In this document: piece by piece, positions 48,042 to 56,919 of the stretch
Layout of the letters: each line of letters starts with the position of its first letter
Position numbering within the stretch: the stretch's first letter is position 1
Assembly (NCBI RefSeq): GCF_002906855.1
Contig: NZ_MINI01000038.1
Span: 1,302,001 to 1,366,000 of the forward strand
DNA: 64,000 nucleotides
Direction of reading: 5' to 3'
Source of the DNA: Pseudomonas putida
Lineage (GTDB): Bacteria; Pseudomonadota; Gammaproteobacteria; Pseudomonadales; Pseudomonadaceae
Notes under the pieces: model-generated
Database searches by the model: none
Told to the model about the DNA's origin: nothing
The model's input: the letters and a program-made list of their open reading frames with translations, nothing else
Translations under genes and position numbers: made by a program

Positions 48042-48788
48042 CTACTTGCCCCCTACGGAGATCAGGCCAGGCACGGCGACTTTCTTCTCGACCATGCGCA
48101 TCAGCAACATCAGGCCCATGTTCAGGGTGAAGTAGATCAGCGTGGCCAGGGTGAAGGCCTCGAACAGGTTGGCCGAGAACTCAGCGGTCTGCTTGGTCTG
48201 CGCCAGCAGCTCCATCAGGCCGATCAGCGAGGCCACCGAGGAGTTCTTGAACACGTTCAGGAATTCCGAGGTGAGCGGCGGAATGATGATCCGGTAGGCC
48301 TGCGGCAGCAGCACGTTGTTGTAGATCTGCGGCAGGCTGAAGCCCATGGCGCGGGCAGCGGCTTCTTGGCCACGAGGCAGCGCCTGGATGCCGGTGCGCA
48401 CTTGTTCGCAGACGCGGGCGGCGGTGAACAGGCCCAGGCAGATCACCACGCTGATCAGTGCCGAGGTGGTCGGGTTGAGGTCTTGCTTGAACCATTCCTG
48501 CAGGCCTTCGGGCAGCAGGTCCGGCACGAGGAAGTACCAGATGAACAGCTGCACCAGCAGCGGCACGTTGCGGAACAGCTCCACGTAGGCGGTGGCGATG
48601 CCCGATACCAGACGGTTCGGCACGGTGCGCATGACGCCGAGGAGCGACCCCAGCAGCAATGCGATGATCCAGGCGGTGATGGCGATGGCGATGGTCCAGC
48701 CCAGACCGGTGATGTACCAGTCCAGATAGGTCTCGCTGCCCACGCCGGTGGACTTGAAGAACACGCCCCAGTCCCAGTTGTAATTCAT
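48042..48788 (-). CDS. aatQ: Glutamate/aspartate ABC permease AatQ (GltJ-like)
   Basis: This 248-residue permease has five membrane segments and the EAA-type loop AARAMGFSLPQIYNNVLLPQA (in part) near residue 150. The start MNYNWDWGVFFKSTGVG is typical for GltJ. It is separated from aatJ by 146 bases containing a short hairpin (48898-48913), consistent with more binding protein than permease being made. Confidence 0.94.
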   Translation of the reverse strand: MNYNWDWGVFFKSTGVGSETYLDWYITGLGWTIAIAITAWIIALLLGSLLGVMRTVPNRLVSGIATAYVELFRNVPLLVQLFIWYFLVPDLLPEGLQEWFKQDLNPTTSALISVVICLGLFTAARVCEQVRTGIQALPRGQEAAARAMGFSLPQIYNNVLLPQAYRIIIPPLTSEFLNVFKNSSVASLIGLMELLAQTKQTAEFSANLFEAFTLATLIYFTLNMGLMLLMRMVEKKVAVPGLISVGGK

Positions 48789-48897
48789 CGGGATTTCCCC
48801 TCAGACGGTTGTTTCACGGGCACCTTCGAGCATCCAAGGGCGATAAACGCCCTCGGATGAAAGGGTAGACACTAAAGCGTGGCCTGTGGGTTCAATC

Positions 48898-48913
48898 GTG
48901 CGCGGATGCGCAC
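48898..48913 (-). terminator. Short intercistronic hairpin between aatJ and aatQ
   Basis: GTGCGC (48898-48903) and GCGCAC (48908-48913) form a 6-bp stem with a four-base loop in the 146-base gap. It resembles the attenuating or 3'-protecting hairpins found after binding-protein genes. Weak by itself. Confidence 0.4.
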
Positions 48914-48934
48914 CAGGCCACTATTGGCTGAGGA

Positions 48935-49852
48935 TCAGGACTTCTTCTCGTCCGCGGCCTTGTCGGTCGGCTCGGCGATCAGTTTCTTCAGCTCGTCGCT
49001 CATCTTGAAGTTCAGGTTGAGGCCCTTTGGCGGGATCGGCTGGGTGAACCACTTGTCGTAGCTCTTGTTGACTGCGCCCGACTCGAAATAGGCAACGATG
49101 GCGTCATCGACCGCTTTCTTGAAGGCCGGGTCATCCTTGCGCACCATGCAGCCGTAGATTTCGTACGACTGTGGAGTACCGGTAATGACCCAGTCCTTAG
49201 GATTGCGTGCCTTGGCCATTTCACCGGCGAGCAGGGCGTCGTCCATCATGAAAGCCACGGCGCGGCCGCTTTCGAGCATGTTGAAGGCTTCACCGTGGTC
49301 CTTGGCGGAAATCACGTTCATCTTCATTTGCTTGTCGGCGTTCATCGCCTTGAGGATGCGCTCGGAGGTGGTACCAGCGGTGGTCACCACATTCTTGCCG
49401 GCCAGGTCCGGGAAGTCCTTGTAGGAAGGCTGACCGTCCTTCACCTTGGTCAGCAAGCGGGTACCGACTTCGAAGATACCGACCGAGAAGCCGACTTGCT
49501 GCTGGCGCTCGACGTTGTTGGTGGTGGAGCCGCACTCCAGGTCCACGGTGCCGTTCTGCACCAGCGGGATGCGGGTCTGGGAGGTGACCAGGTTGTACTT
49601 GACCTTGATGTCGGTACCCAGTTGCTTCTTCAGGGCATCGACCACGGCCAGTTGGATGTCATGGGAGTAACCCACGGGCGTTTGACCGCCAGCCAGGTAG
49701 GAAAATGGAATGGAAGAGTCGCGGTGGCCCAGGGTGATGGTGCCCGAGTCCTTGATCTTCTTCAGGGTACCGGTCAGCTCTTCAGCCATGGCTGGCGAAG
49801 CGATGATCGCGGCGGCGATGGTTGCGCCCAACAGATGACGAACGATACGCAT
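48935..49852 (-). CDS. aatJ: Periplasmic glutamate/aspartate-binding protein AatJ (GltI-like)
   Basis: This 305-residue protein has a signal peptide (residues 1-22, SPAMA-EELT). The family 3 solute-binding fold opens with LKKIKDSGTITLGHRDSSIPFSY (in part) and contains VDLECGSTTNNVERQQQVGFS (in part), typical for GltI. It delivers glutamate and aspartate to AatQM. The ATG at 49852 has GAGGAAAA upstream, so upstream in-frame starts to 49987 are rejected. A sigma-54 promoter and two AauR-type boxes lie upstream, and a CA motif lies in the leader. Confidence 0.95.
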   Translation of the reverse strand: MRIVRHLLGATIAAAIIASPAMAEELTGTLKKIKDSGTITLGHRDSSIPFSYLAGGQTPVGYSHDIQLAVVDALKKQLGTDIKVKYNLVTSQTRIPLVQNGTVDLECGSTTNNVERQQQVGFSVGIFEVGTRLLTKVKDGQPSYKDFPDLAGKNVVTTAGTTSERILKAMNADKQMKMNVISAKDHGEAFNMLESGRAVAFMMDDALLAGEMAKARNPKDWVITGTPQSYEIYGCMVRKDDPAFKKAVDDAIVAYFESGAVNKSYDKWFTQPIPPKGLNLNFKMSDELKKLIAEPTDKAADEKKS

Positions 49853-49864
49853 CAAATTTTCCTC

Positions 49865-49880
49865 GACGTGTTTGTTTTTT
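49865..49880 (-). promoter_or_regulatory. Crc/Hfq-type CA motif in the aatJ leader
   Basis: On the minus strand AAAAAAAACAAACAC precedes the aatJ ribosome site and includes AAAAACAA, which fits AAnAAnAA. From memory, AatJ is among proteins changed by Crc in P. putida; the motif offers a direct route. Inferred. Confidence 0.45.
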
Positions 49881-49953
49881 TTATGGAGCCGTTGGCGGAC
49901 TCTTCGTTCAACGAATACAGCAACAAGCGAGTGCATTCGGCTACCAAGTGTAG

Positions 49954-49969
49954 AGCATGAGTCGTGCCA
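49954..49969 (-). promoter_or_regulatory. Sigma-54 promoter of aatJ
   Basis: TGGCACGACTCATGCT on the minus strand matches the -24/-12 consensus TGGCACG-N4-TTGCW with one mismatch and has the invariant GG and GC ten bases apart. It lies about 100 bases before the aatJ start. AauR is a sigma-54 activator, so promoter and regulator agree. Confidence 0.82.
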
Positions 49970-50046
49970 AGCTCTGCTCTCGATCATAACGCCGTGAAAA
50001 TGCTGGGGATTAATCTTTTCTGAACATTTTTTATTGCAGATAATTC

Positions 50047-50091
50047 TTCGGCTTTCCGAATGAAGTTTCTGGTGGTGTTCGGTTATCCGAA
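50047..50091. promoter_or_regulatory. Two AauR-type enhancer boxes
   Basis: TTCGGCTTTCCGAA (50047-50060) and TTCGGTTATCCGAA (50078-50091) are perfect inverted repeats of form TTCGG-N4-CCGAA, 31 bases apart (about three helical turns). This is the motif reported for AauR in P. putida. They lie about 80-120 bases upstream of the aatJ sigma-54 promoter, as expected for enhancer sites. They also lie within 130 bases of the NEL gene start. Confidence 0.82.
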
Positions 50092-50178
50092 TGAGTGGGT
50101 CTGGACATTGACCTATTTACCACCGCTGAGCCGGACGAATGTCTTGTGCTGTCGTCTTTCAGAACAGGAGACACAGCC

Positions 50179-53100
50179 ATGGCATCTGCCAACAGCATCC
50201 CGTCAACTTCCGTCGATCATCTGATCGCAAGACAGCTTCCCGAGTGGGTCACCAACGCCAAGTCGGACGACCTTGCCGCGTACCATCAAGCGTTGCGTTC
50301 CCAGCAGGACGCAGCAGATTCCCTGAAGCGATTGCTCGGTCATATTCCGGACATCGTGGCCTTCGCCATTCCTCTTTTGAGCGATGCACTGTTTGCAGAG
50401 GGGCTTGGTCATGTTGACCCGCAATTCGCCCACGTGGTCGTCACGGAAGAGTTTCCGCTGCCTTCGGCCGCGGAAAAACTGTACCAGCCCAAAATCTCGT
50501 ACTCCACGCGGCAAACCCTGCTGTCCGCCGCACTGCATAACTTCGAAGCGCACGAAGCCGAGCCGTGGCTGTTACGCAAGGCGCATCTGGTTGGCCAGAA
50601 GGGCGAGCTGTTGGCCATGACATTCGAGCAATATGTTCGTCTGTGCCGAACGCTGGACATTGGCGGCAGATACCAGGCGCTTCTCAAGGCGGTATTGCAA
50701 CCTCGGTCGGGCCGTGGTCAGCCTGAGCAGCACGCTGGTGAGGCCGTGGCAAGGATGTTTGCCGATGGCGTGAAAACTCGCCTGCGCGCTTCGGTGTACG
50801 AAGGCAGGCTCAAAGGCCTGCTGGATGGGCATGATGTGCAGCGGCTTCAGGCGCTTGTCGAAGAACCGCTTCGACCGATAGCGGCTGAAGGGAGATGGTT
50901 ACCTCGCCAACTGTATCTGTTGGGCAAATGCGTGGTCGGGGTCATCACCTTGGAGTGGCGCCCGAATGCCGATGAGGACACCGACGAGATCATGCTCTGG
51001 ATACCCGGAGATCCGGAAAAGAGCCTGCGCTTTTACGACTCATGGGATGCACTTTACAGTGACCTGGCGCAGCGCTTGCTCAAGCGGCAATTTCGCACCT
51101 TTTTCCGCCGGTTTATCAAGGCACAGGATAGCGTTGCCTTATACACGTCGCTATCAGCGTTGTTGGCGGCACGCAAGCCTGGCGAGGTCGTGCAGCTGGA
51201 CGGGCGCCATTTGCCAATCGATGGCAGTGTGTTTACGCATGTGCAAGTTTTGCTGGTCGCCAAACTCTTTGGTGATGCCGCCCATCTCGCGGTGCCGACG
51301 GATGTCGAGGACCGCCTGAGCAGGCACAGGCGCTTGCGGGAAATGATCGCTGCAGGCATGGACCTGGTTGGGCTGGCTGCTTTCGTGGTACCGGGGTTGG
51401 GTGAGCTGATGCTGGTGGTCAGCGCGGCGCAACTGCTGGATGAAGTCTATGAGGGCTATCAGGACTGGCGACTCGGTGACCGCCAGGGAGCGCTGGATCA
51501 TCTTTTCTCCGTTGCACAGGGCCTGGTACTTGCGGGTACCACGGCGGGGGCCTTACACGTGCTGAAGCGGGTTTCGTTGGTAGATGCGTTGGCACCCAAG
51601 GTAGTGGCAGAAGACAGTTTGAGGCTGGTCAGAAACCCTTTCTACCCTCCCGCCGAGGGCCGTGCCCTGGCGTTTCTCGAGCAATGGGAAAGCGGCGATC
51701 TTGCAGGTTTGCTATCGAGTGATGCCGACAAGCTGCTGGATGTCACCGGTTACCATCAAGATCAACTTCGCCGCTTGCACCTCGAACATGCCCCGCCTCC
51801 TGCGCGATTGCTCGACATGCAGGAGCGCATCCGGCTCCATGAAGCATCACCGTCACTACGCGGTGCGGCCTTCGAAGAGGCGTTGCAGGCATTGCGTCCC
51901 ACAGCTACCGATGACCAAGAGAAGCTCATACGGGCTTTCACGGGCCTGTCTCCTCGCGGCGCTCAGGAGATCATCGAGCACAGCAATTCTTCCCAGCTGC
52001 ACATGCTGCGGAGCACTGATCGCGTGCCATTGGCAATGGCCGAGCGAGCCAGATGGTACCTGCGGGACAGTCGGCTCGATCAAGCCGCACTGGGCATCCG
52101 TTTGCCTGGCCTGACCAACGCTGATACTGAGCAGTTGATCATGGCTTTGATCGAGCGCAAGGCACCGTGGCCAGCGAATTCGGGCATTGAGTTGCGAGTC
52201 GGTCATCGACTGGGGCGCCTGTTGTATTCAAGCGAAGGCAAGGCAACTGGCCAGGTGCACACCATCGTCAGGTCTGAACAGGGCTACTTGCTGACTGATG
52301 CAGTGGCAGGTGATCTGGCCCGTGCCGATCAGCCCCTGCTCAGCGTGGTCCTGCAATGCCTGGATCAAGATCAAAAAGCCAGACTGGGTGGGCCAACGCT
52401 GCAGTCCAGGCAGCTGCGCACCCTGTTGCTCGAGACGGTCGTTCAGGATCGTGAGCGCGCTGCAACGCTGATCGGCCTGAAGCCGATCGGTGCCCATGTG
52501 CGGCCACCCAGGCGTTTTGCCGATGGTCGGCTGGGCTATCCGCTAAGTGGCGGTGGTGAAAGCAGCCGGCAAGCAATCAGGCAAGGCATTCATCAGATAT
52601 TCCCGACGCTTAGCGAGTTGCAGCTTGATGCTTATCTCGACAGCGTGAGCCAGCGTGGTGAAAACCTGTGGAACCATTATCTGCTGCTGCAACGACAGCT
52701 CTCGGCGTTGCGTGAGGGGCTGCGGCAATGGCAGGCCGACTGGCAGTCGCCGATCGATGCCATTCGCCGTCGCCGTGTTGCCGACACACTGCGGCGTAGC
52801 TGGCGGCGCAAACTGGTGGATGATAACGAGCAGTACGAGTTGTGTATCGATGGCGAGCAGGTGGGGCAGCTGCCAAGCTTGCCAGCGGGTATCGACTACG
52901 CCCATGTGCGCCGGCTGACGCTGCGCAACATGCGGCTACAGGCTATCGATCCGCAGTTTCTCGCGCTGTTCCCCAACGTTGTCGACCTGGATCTCAGTGG
53001 CAACCGTCTCAGTGGTATTCCTGAGGGGATCGAAGGCATGGGACAACTTCGGCGCGTCAATCTGGGGAACAACCAGATCGAGCTGGATGACTCGGGCAGC

Positions 53101-54345
53101 CGCCGTTTGGCTCGACTGACGCGTCTTGATACGCTGATTCTCAGTTACAACCCGCTCAATGGCATGCCAGACCTCTCTGTCCTGCCCCATGTGCGTGACA
53201 TCCGTCTGCGGTCGACCGGGCAGGTGGACATCGGCCAGATTCACCAGAACGTGGCCTTGCGGGCTCATATTGATCTTCGAGATAACCGGATAAGCCAGTT
53301 GCACAGGGAAGTGCGTGGCTTGCGCCTGCGCCTGCAGCGCTTGAACCTGCACGAGAATCCGTTGAGCGAAGGCAGCGCCCAGTTCCTGGATGAAGCCCGT
53401 GGCGTTGCCGAGGCAGGGGGGCGGGGTAGTGCATCCTATACCCATGAGGCACTGGATGATGGCATTCGACAGACGTGGGTGGCCTCCGATGATCCCCTGC
53501 TGCGCGCCCAACGCGAGCAAAGCTGGAATCGCCTGGTGGAGGAGCCAGGCTCTGCTGGTCTGTTCCGCTTCCTCGCCGACTTTGTCGACACCGAGGATTT
53601 TGCGACCCATCCCGCCTACTTCAGGCATCGCATATGGCGCATTCTCGATGCTTGCGAGCACAATGAAGCGCTCCGTGAACAGCTGTTCCGTGAAGCCGAC
53701 GGGCCGCGAAGCTGCGAAGACCGTCTGCTGTTGATGCTCAATCAGATGGAGGTGGGCATGCTTGCTTTCGAGGGCATCGAGGGGGTGCCGGTGGCGCTGA
53801 GGGAAAACCGCTTGCTACGCCTGGGGCGGCAATTGCACCGTCTGGACCTGCTGGATGACATCGCCAACGCACACGTGCGGCGCATGCTCCGCGAAGGCCT
53901 GCGCAGGGTCGATGAAATCGAGGTGCGACTGTACTACCGATCACGTTTGGCGGGCGCGCTCGACTTGCCAGTGGTGCCCGATGCAATGCATTTTGCCTCG
54001 TTCGCACAGGTTTCGTTGGCCGACCTCAGTCGTGCCGAACTGGAGGTGTTGCGCGCCGATACCGCCGTCGCCATGCTGGATGCCTTGGCAGAGCGCCCAT
54101 TTTGGCAGAGCTACCTTCGCGAAACCTTTGCGCAGCGTTTCGAGGCGCTGGCGGCGAGCTACCACGAGCGTCTCGAGGTGCTGGAAGAGCAGGCCAGGGC
54201 CGGCCAGGAAAGCGATTATGATGTGCAAGCGAGGACCTTGATGCACCAGCTTGCACAGGAGGAATCGACACTGATGCGCAGCCTTACCACGGAGGCGTGG
54301 GCACGGTCACGCTACGCCTCTCATGAACACTTGATGCCTGTCTGA
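50179..54345 (+). CDS. NEL-type E3 ubiquitin ligase-like effector with dermonecrotic-toxin-like N-terminus and LRRs
   Basis: This 1388-residue protein is shaped like host-targeted effectors. Residues 1-390 resemble the DUF6543 (dermonecrotic toxin-like) region of Pseudomonas NEL proteins. Two hydrophobic stretches lie at about 392-470 (GLAAFVVPGLGELMLVVSAAQ in part; LVLAGTTAGALHVL). Leucine-rich repeats span about 897-1060 (VVDLDLSGNRLSGIPEGI; LDTLILSYNPLNGMPDL). The C-terminal NEL region (about 1115-1388) has Cys1179 in SCEDRLLLMLNQMEVGM, matching the catalytic CED motif of IpaH/SspH ligases. The ATG at 50179 has AGGAG nine bases upstream; an in-frame GTG at 50095 lacks one. There is no signal peptide and no secretion gene nearby. 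The target and delivery route are unknown. Confidence 0.82.
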   Translation: MASANSIPSTSVDHLIARQLPEWVTNAKSDDLAAYHQALRSQQDAADSLKRLLGHIPDIVAFAIPLLSDALFAEGLGHVDPQFAHVVVTEEFPLPSAAEKLYQPKISYSTRQTLLSAALHNFEAHEAEPWLLRKAHLVGQKGELLAMTFEQYVRLCRTLDIGGRYQALLKAVLQPRSGRGQPEQHAGEAVARMFADGVKTRLRASVYEGRLKGLLDGHDVQRLQALVEEPLRPIAAEGRWLPRQLYLLGKCVVGVITLEWRPNADEDTDEIMLWIPGDPEKSLRFYDSWDALYSDLAQRLLKRQFRTFFRRFIKAQDSVALYTSLSALLAARKPGEVVQLDGRHLPIDGSVFTHVQVLLVAKLFGDAAHLAVPTDVEDRLSRHRRLREMIAAGMDLVGLAAFVVPGLGELMLVVSAAQLLDEVYEGYQDWRLGDRQGALDHLFSVAQGLVLAGTTAGALHVLKRVSLVDALAPKVVAEDSLRLVRNPFYPPAEGRALAFLEQWESGDLAGLLSSDADKLLDVTGYHQDQLRRLHLEHAPPPARLLDMQERIRLHEASPSLRGAAFEEALQALRPTATDDQEKLIRAFTGLSPRGAQEIIEHSNSSQLHMLRSTDRVPLAMAERARWYLRDSRLDQAALGIRLPGLTNADTEQLIMALIERKAPWPANSGIELRVGHRLGRLLYSSEGKATGQVHTIVRSEQGYLLTDAVAGDLARADQPLLSVVLQCLDQDQKARLGGPTLQSRQLRTLLLETVVQDRERAATLIGLKPIGAHVRPPRRFADGRLGYPLSGGGESSRQAIRQGIHQIFPTLSELQLDAYLDSVSQRGENLWNHYLLLQRQLSALREGLRQWQADWQSPIDAIRRRRVADTLRRSWRRKLVDDNEQYELCIDGEQVGQLPSLPAGIDYAHVRRLTLRNMRLQAIDPQFLALFPNVVDLDLSGNRLSGIPEGIEGMGQLRRVNLGNNQIELDDSGSRRLARLTRLDTLILSYNPLNGMPDLSVLPHVRDIRLRSTGQVDIGQIHQNVALRAHIDLRDNRISQLHREVRGLRLRLQRLNLHENPLSEGSAQFLDEARGVAEAGGRGSASYTHEALDDGIRQTWVASDDPLLRAQREQSWNRLVEEPGSAGLFRFLADFVDTEDFATHPAYFRHRIWRILDACEHNEALREQLFREADGPRSCEDRLLLMLNQMEVGMLAFEGIEGVPVALRENRLLRLGRQLHRLDLLDDIANAHVRRMLREGLRRVDEIEVRLYYRSRLAGALDLPVVPDAMHFASFAQVSLADLSRAELEVLRADTAVAMLDALAERPFWQSYLRETFAQRFEALAASYHERLEVLEEQARAGQESDYDVQARTLMHQLAQEESTLMRSLTTEAWARSRYASHEHLMPV

Positions 54346-54349
54346 GTGT

Positions 54350-55888
54350 TCAGGCAGCCTGGGTGCGAGCCTGATCGTGCTCACGCTGCTTGAGGTAGTC
54401 CCTCAGCACCTGCTGTTCGCTATCGCTGGTGAACAACCCCAGCTTGGTGCGGCGCCACAGGATGTCTTCGGCGTCGCACGCCCATTCTTCATTGCACAGG
54501 TATTCGACTTCGCGACCGAACAAGCCGCCGCCAATCGGCTGGCCCAGATCTTCGGGGCCATGCACGCCATCGAGCAAGCGCCAGACGCGGCTGCCGTAGG
54601 TAACCGCCCAGCGTTTGGCAATATCCACGGGCAACCATCCGCACCGCGCCAGAATGGCATCGCTCAGGGCCTGGGCTGTGGTCATGTTCTCGCCCCCGGG
54701 CAACGCAGCGTCAGCGGTCCAGCTTCCGCGCATCTGGGTGAAGAAGGGCTTGAGTTCGCCCATGGCCGATTCCGCCAGCTTGCGGTAGGTGGTCAGCTTG
54801 CCACCGAATACCGAGAGCAATGGCGCCTGGCCTTCACCGGCAGACAGCGCCAAGGTGTAATCGCGGGTGACCGCCGAGGGGTTGTCCGACTCGTCGTTGC
54901 ACAGTGGGCGAACGCCAGAGTAAGTATGAAGGATATCGCTGCGGCTGATCTGGTGATTGAAGTGGGCATTGACGACTTTCAGCAGATAGTCGGTTTCCTG
55001 TTCGGTGATCGTCACCATGGCCGGGTCGCCGCTGTACTCGCGGTCGGTGGTGCCGATCAGCGTGAAGCGGTCCAGATACGGGATGCAGAAGACGATGCGC
55101 TGGTCTTCGTTTTGCAAGATGTAGGCGTGTTCGCCTTCGTACAGGCGCGGCACGATGATATGGCTGCCCTGGATCAGGCGAATGCCGTAAGGAGCATCAA
55201 GCTTGAGGTCGTCCTTGATGAAGCTGGCGACCCATGGGCCGGCGGCATTGACCAAGGCGCGGGCACGAATGCTCTGCAGGCTGCCATCGGCGTGCTGCAA
55301 CTCCACTTGCCACAGGCCATCTACGCGCTCGGCGCGCAGGCAGCGGGTACGGGTGCGGATGTGCGCGCCGTGTTCACGTGCCGCCATGGCGTTCAGCACC
55401 ACCAGACGGGCGTCGTCCACCGCGCAGTCAGCGTATTCGAAACCGCGGGTGATCGCCGGCTTGAGCGGGTAGCCCGGGCCGAAGCGCAGGCTGCGCGAGG
55501 CCCCCAGGCGCTTGCGTTTGCCCAGGTGATCGTAAAGAAACAGGCCGGCACGGATCATCCAGGTCGGACGCAGGTGCGGGCGGTGAGGCAGCACGAAGCG
55601 CATTGGCTTGACGATGTGCGGGGCCTTGGCCAGCAGCACTTCACGCTCGGCCAGCGCCTCACGCACCAGGCGGAATTCGTAGTGCTCCAGGTAGCGCAGG
55701 CCACCGTGGATCAATTTGCTGCTGGCCGACGAGGTGTGCCGGGCCAAGTCGTCCTTCTCACAGAGGAATACCTTGAGGCCACGGCCGGCGGCGTCTGCAG
55801 CGATGCCCACACCATTGATGCCACCGCCGATCACGGCGAGGTCGTAGCAGTCGGCGACTGGGGACTGGGACGAAACGGGCTGGGACAC
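54350..55888 (-). CDS. glpD: Aerobic glycerol-3-phosphate dehydrogenase GlpD
   Basis: This 512-residue membrane-associated FAD enzyme oxidises glycerol 3-phosphate to dihydroxyacetone phosphate and reduces ubiquinone. The FAD motif is DLAVIGGGINGVGIAADAAG near residue 16; SSKLIHGGLRYLE and FTLIGTTDREYSGDP follow. A TTG at 55894 is also in frame, but AGGAGG is 8 bases from the GTG at 55888 and only 2 from the TTG, so the GTG is chosen. A GlpR-type palindrome lies 36 bases upstream. Confidence 0.95.
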   Translation of the reverse strand: MSQPVSSQSPVADCYDLAVIGGGINGVGIAADAAGRGLKVFLCEKDDLARHTSSASSKLIHGGLRYLEHYEFRLVREALAEREVLLAKAPHIVKPMRFVLPHRPHLRPTWMIRAGLFLYDHLGKRKRLGASRSLRFGPGYPLKPAITRGFEYADCAVDDARLVVLNAMAAREHGAHIRTRTRCLRAERVDGLWQVELQHADGSLQSIRARALVNAAGPWVASFIKDDLKLDAPYGIRLIQGSHIIVPRLYEGEHAYILQNEDQRIVFCIPYLDRFTLIGTTDREYSGDPAMVTITEQETDYLLKVVNAHFNHQISRSDILHTYSGVRPLCNDESDNPSAVTRDYTLALSAGEGQAPLLSVFGGKLTTYRKLAESAMGELKPFFTQMRGSWTADAALPGGENMTTAQALSDAILARCGWLPVDIAKRWAVTYGSRVWRLLDGVHGPEDLGQPIGGGLFGREVEYLCNEEWACDAEDILWRRTKLGLFTSDSEQQVLRDYLKQREHDQARTQAA

Positions 55889-55923
55889 GGGCAAGGCCTC
55901 CTGGGGCTGTTCACATCGAATAT

Positions 55924-55937
55924 GAACATTAATGTTC
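55924..55937. promoter_or_regulatory. GlpR-type operator upstream of glpD
   Basis: GAACATTAATGTTC is a perfect 14-bp palindrome in AT-rich DNA directly upstream of glpD. The halves (GAACATT/AATGTTC) resemble GlpR half-sites of other bacteria. A further tGAACATTtacgaa half-site-like stretch lies at 56018-56030. The regulator gene is adjacent. Confidence 0.65.
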
Positions 55938-56034
55938 GTTTTCGAAAATACTAGCGCAACAGAAAGCCGGTCGCCAGTCAGTCTTTATAGAAAAAACTGA
56001 TCAGATGACAATAAAGTGAACATTTACGAAAATC

Positions 56035-56055
56035 ACGGGCCTGTTGAAGGCCCGT
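56035..56055 (-). terminator. Terminator after glpR
   Basis: On the minus strand ACGGGCCT and AGGCCCGT form an 8-bp stem with a five-base loop, followed by GATTTTCG. It separates glpR from glpD, which then has its own promoter and operator. Confidence 0.75.
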
Positions 56056-56062
56056 CGCGGGG

Positions 56063-56818
56063 TCAGACCACCTCGAGGCGGATCTTGTACTGGTTCAGCA
56101 GTTGGGTGAGGGCAGGGGTAGGTGCCTGGTCGGTCACCAGGCAATCGACCAGGCTGATTGAGCCGAGGCGTACCATGGCGTTGCGCCCGAACTTGCTGGA
56201 GTCGGCGGCAAGCACCACCTGGCGCGCATTGGCGATGATCGCCTGGGAAACCCGTACTTCCTGATAATCGAAATCGAGCAGGCTGCCGTCTTCATCGATG
56301 CCGCTGATGCCGACCAGGGCGAAATCGACCTTGAACTGGTTGATGAAGTCGACGCTGGCCTGGCCAACCACGCCGCCATCGCGGCGTACCGTGCCACCGG
56401 CTACCAGCACTTCGAAATCGTCCTTGGCCGCGAGGATTGCGGCCACGTGAAGGTTGTTGGTGATGACTTTGAGGTGATTGTGGTTGAGCAGTGCCCGGGC
56501 TATCGATTCGGTAGTGGTACCGATGTTGATGAACAGCGACGCATGGTCGGGAATCTGCCGCGCAATGGCTTCGGCAATACGCTGCTTCTCGTCGCGCATC
56601 TGGTCGGCGCGCATGGCGTAGGCGGTGTTCTCGATGCTCGAGTCATAGGCAGCACCGCCGTGGTAGCGGCGCAGCAGATTGAGCTCGGCGAGTTGGTTGA
56701 TGTCGCGGCGGATGGTTTGTGGCGTGACGACGAACAGCTGCGCCATTTCTTCGATACTGACGTAGCCGCGGTCGCGCACCAGTTCGAGGATTTGTTGTTG
56801 GCGTGGGGGCAGATTCAT
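56063..56818 (-). CDS. glpR: DeoR-family repressor GlpR of the glycerol regulon
   Basis: This 251-residue repressor has an N-terminal helix-turn-helix (MNLPPRQQQILELVRDRGYV, then VVTPQTIRRDINQLAELNLLRRYHGGA in part). The sugar-phosphate sensor domain includes FINIGTTTESIARALLNH and ALVGISGIDEDGSLLDFD. It releases DNA when glycerol 3-phosphate accumulates. The open frame extends 28 codons upstream, but the ATG at 56818 is the family start. It lies between glpK and glpD. Confidence 0.93.
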   Translation of the reverse strand: MNLPPRQQQILELVRDRGYVSIEEMAQLFVVTPQTIRRDINQLAELNLLRRYHGGAAYDSSIENTAYAMRADQMRDEKQRIAEAIARQIPDHASLFINIGTTTESIARALLNHNHLKVITNNLHVAAILAAKDDFEVLVAGGTVRRDGGVVGQASVDFINQFKVDFALVGISGIDEDGSLLDFDYQEVRVSQAIIANARQVVLAADSSKFGRNAMVRLGSISLVDCLVTDQAPTPALTQLLNQYKIRLEVV

Positions 56819-56891
56819 GGGCGGTCCTTTGGGGCTGCCGGACAAATTCTGCAATGATGCCGTAGGATGGGCACTACGGCCAGTAGACGAT

Positions 56892-56912
56892 GGGGGCCGC
56901 ATCGCGGCCCCC
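56892..56912 (-). terminator. GC-rich hairpin between glpK and glpR
   Basis: GGGGGCCGC (56892-56900) and GCGGCCCCC (56904-56912) form a 9-bp perfect stem with a three-base loop right after glpK. No T-run follows, so it may attenuate rather than end transcription toward glpR. Confidence 0.6.
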
Positions 56913-56919
56913 TTGTGTG

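Larger units (their letters stand above)
49853..50178. other. Regulatory region between aatJ and the NEL gene
   Basis: These 326 bases hold no gene. They contain, from the aatJ side, an A-rich CA motif (49871-49880 region), a sigma-54 promoter, two TTCGG-N4-CCGAA boxes, and the leader of the NEL-type gene with AGGAG at 50165-50169. Confidence 0.7.

Noticed and set aside
50095..50178. Earlier GTG start of the NEL-type gene at 50095
   Set aside because: It has no ribosome site and its start would lie directly after the AauR box at 50078-50091; AGGAG is well placed for the ATG at 50179.
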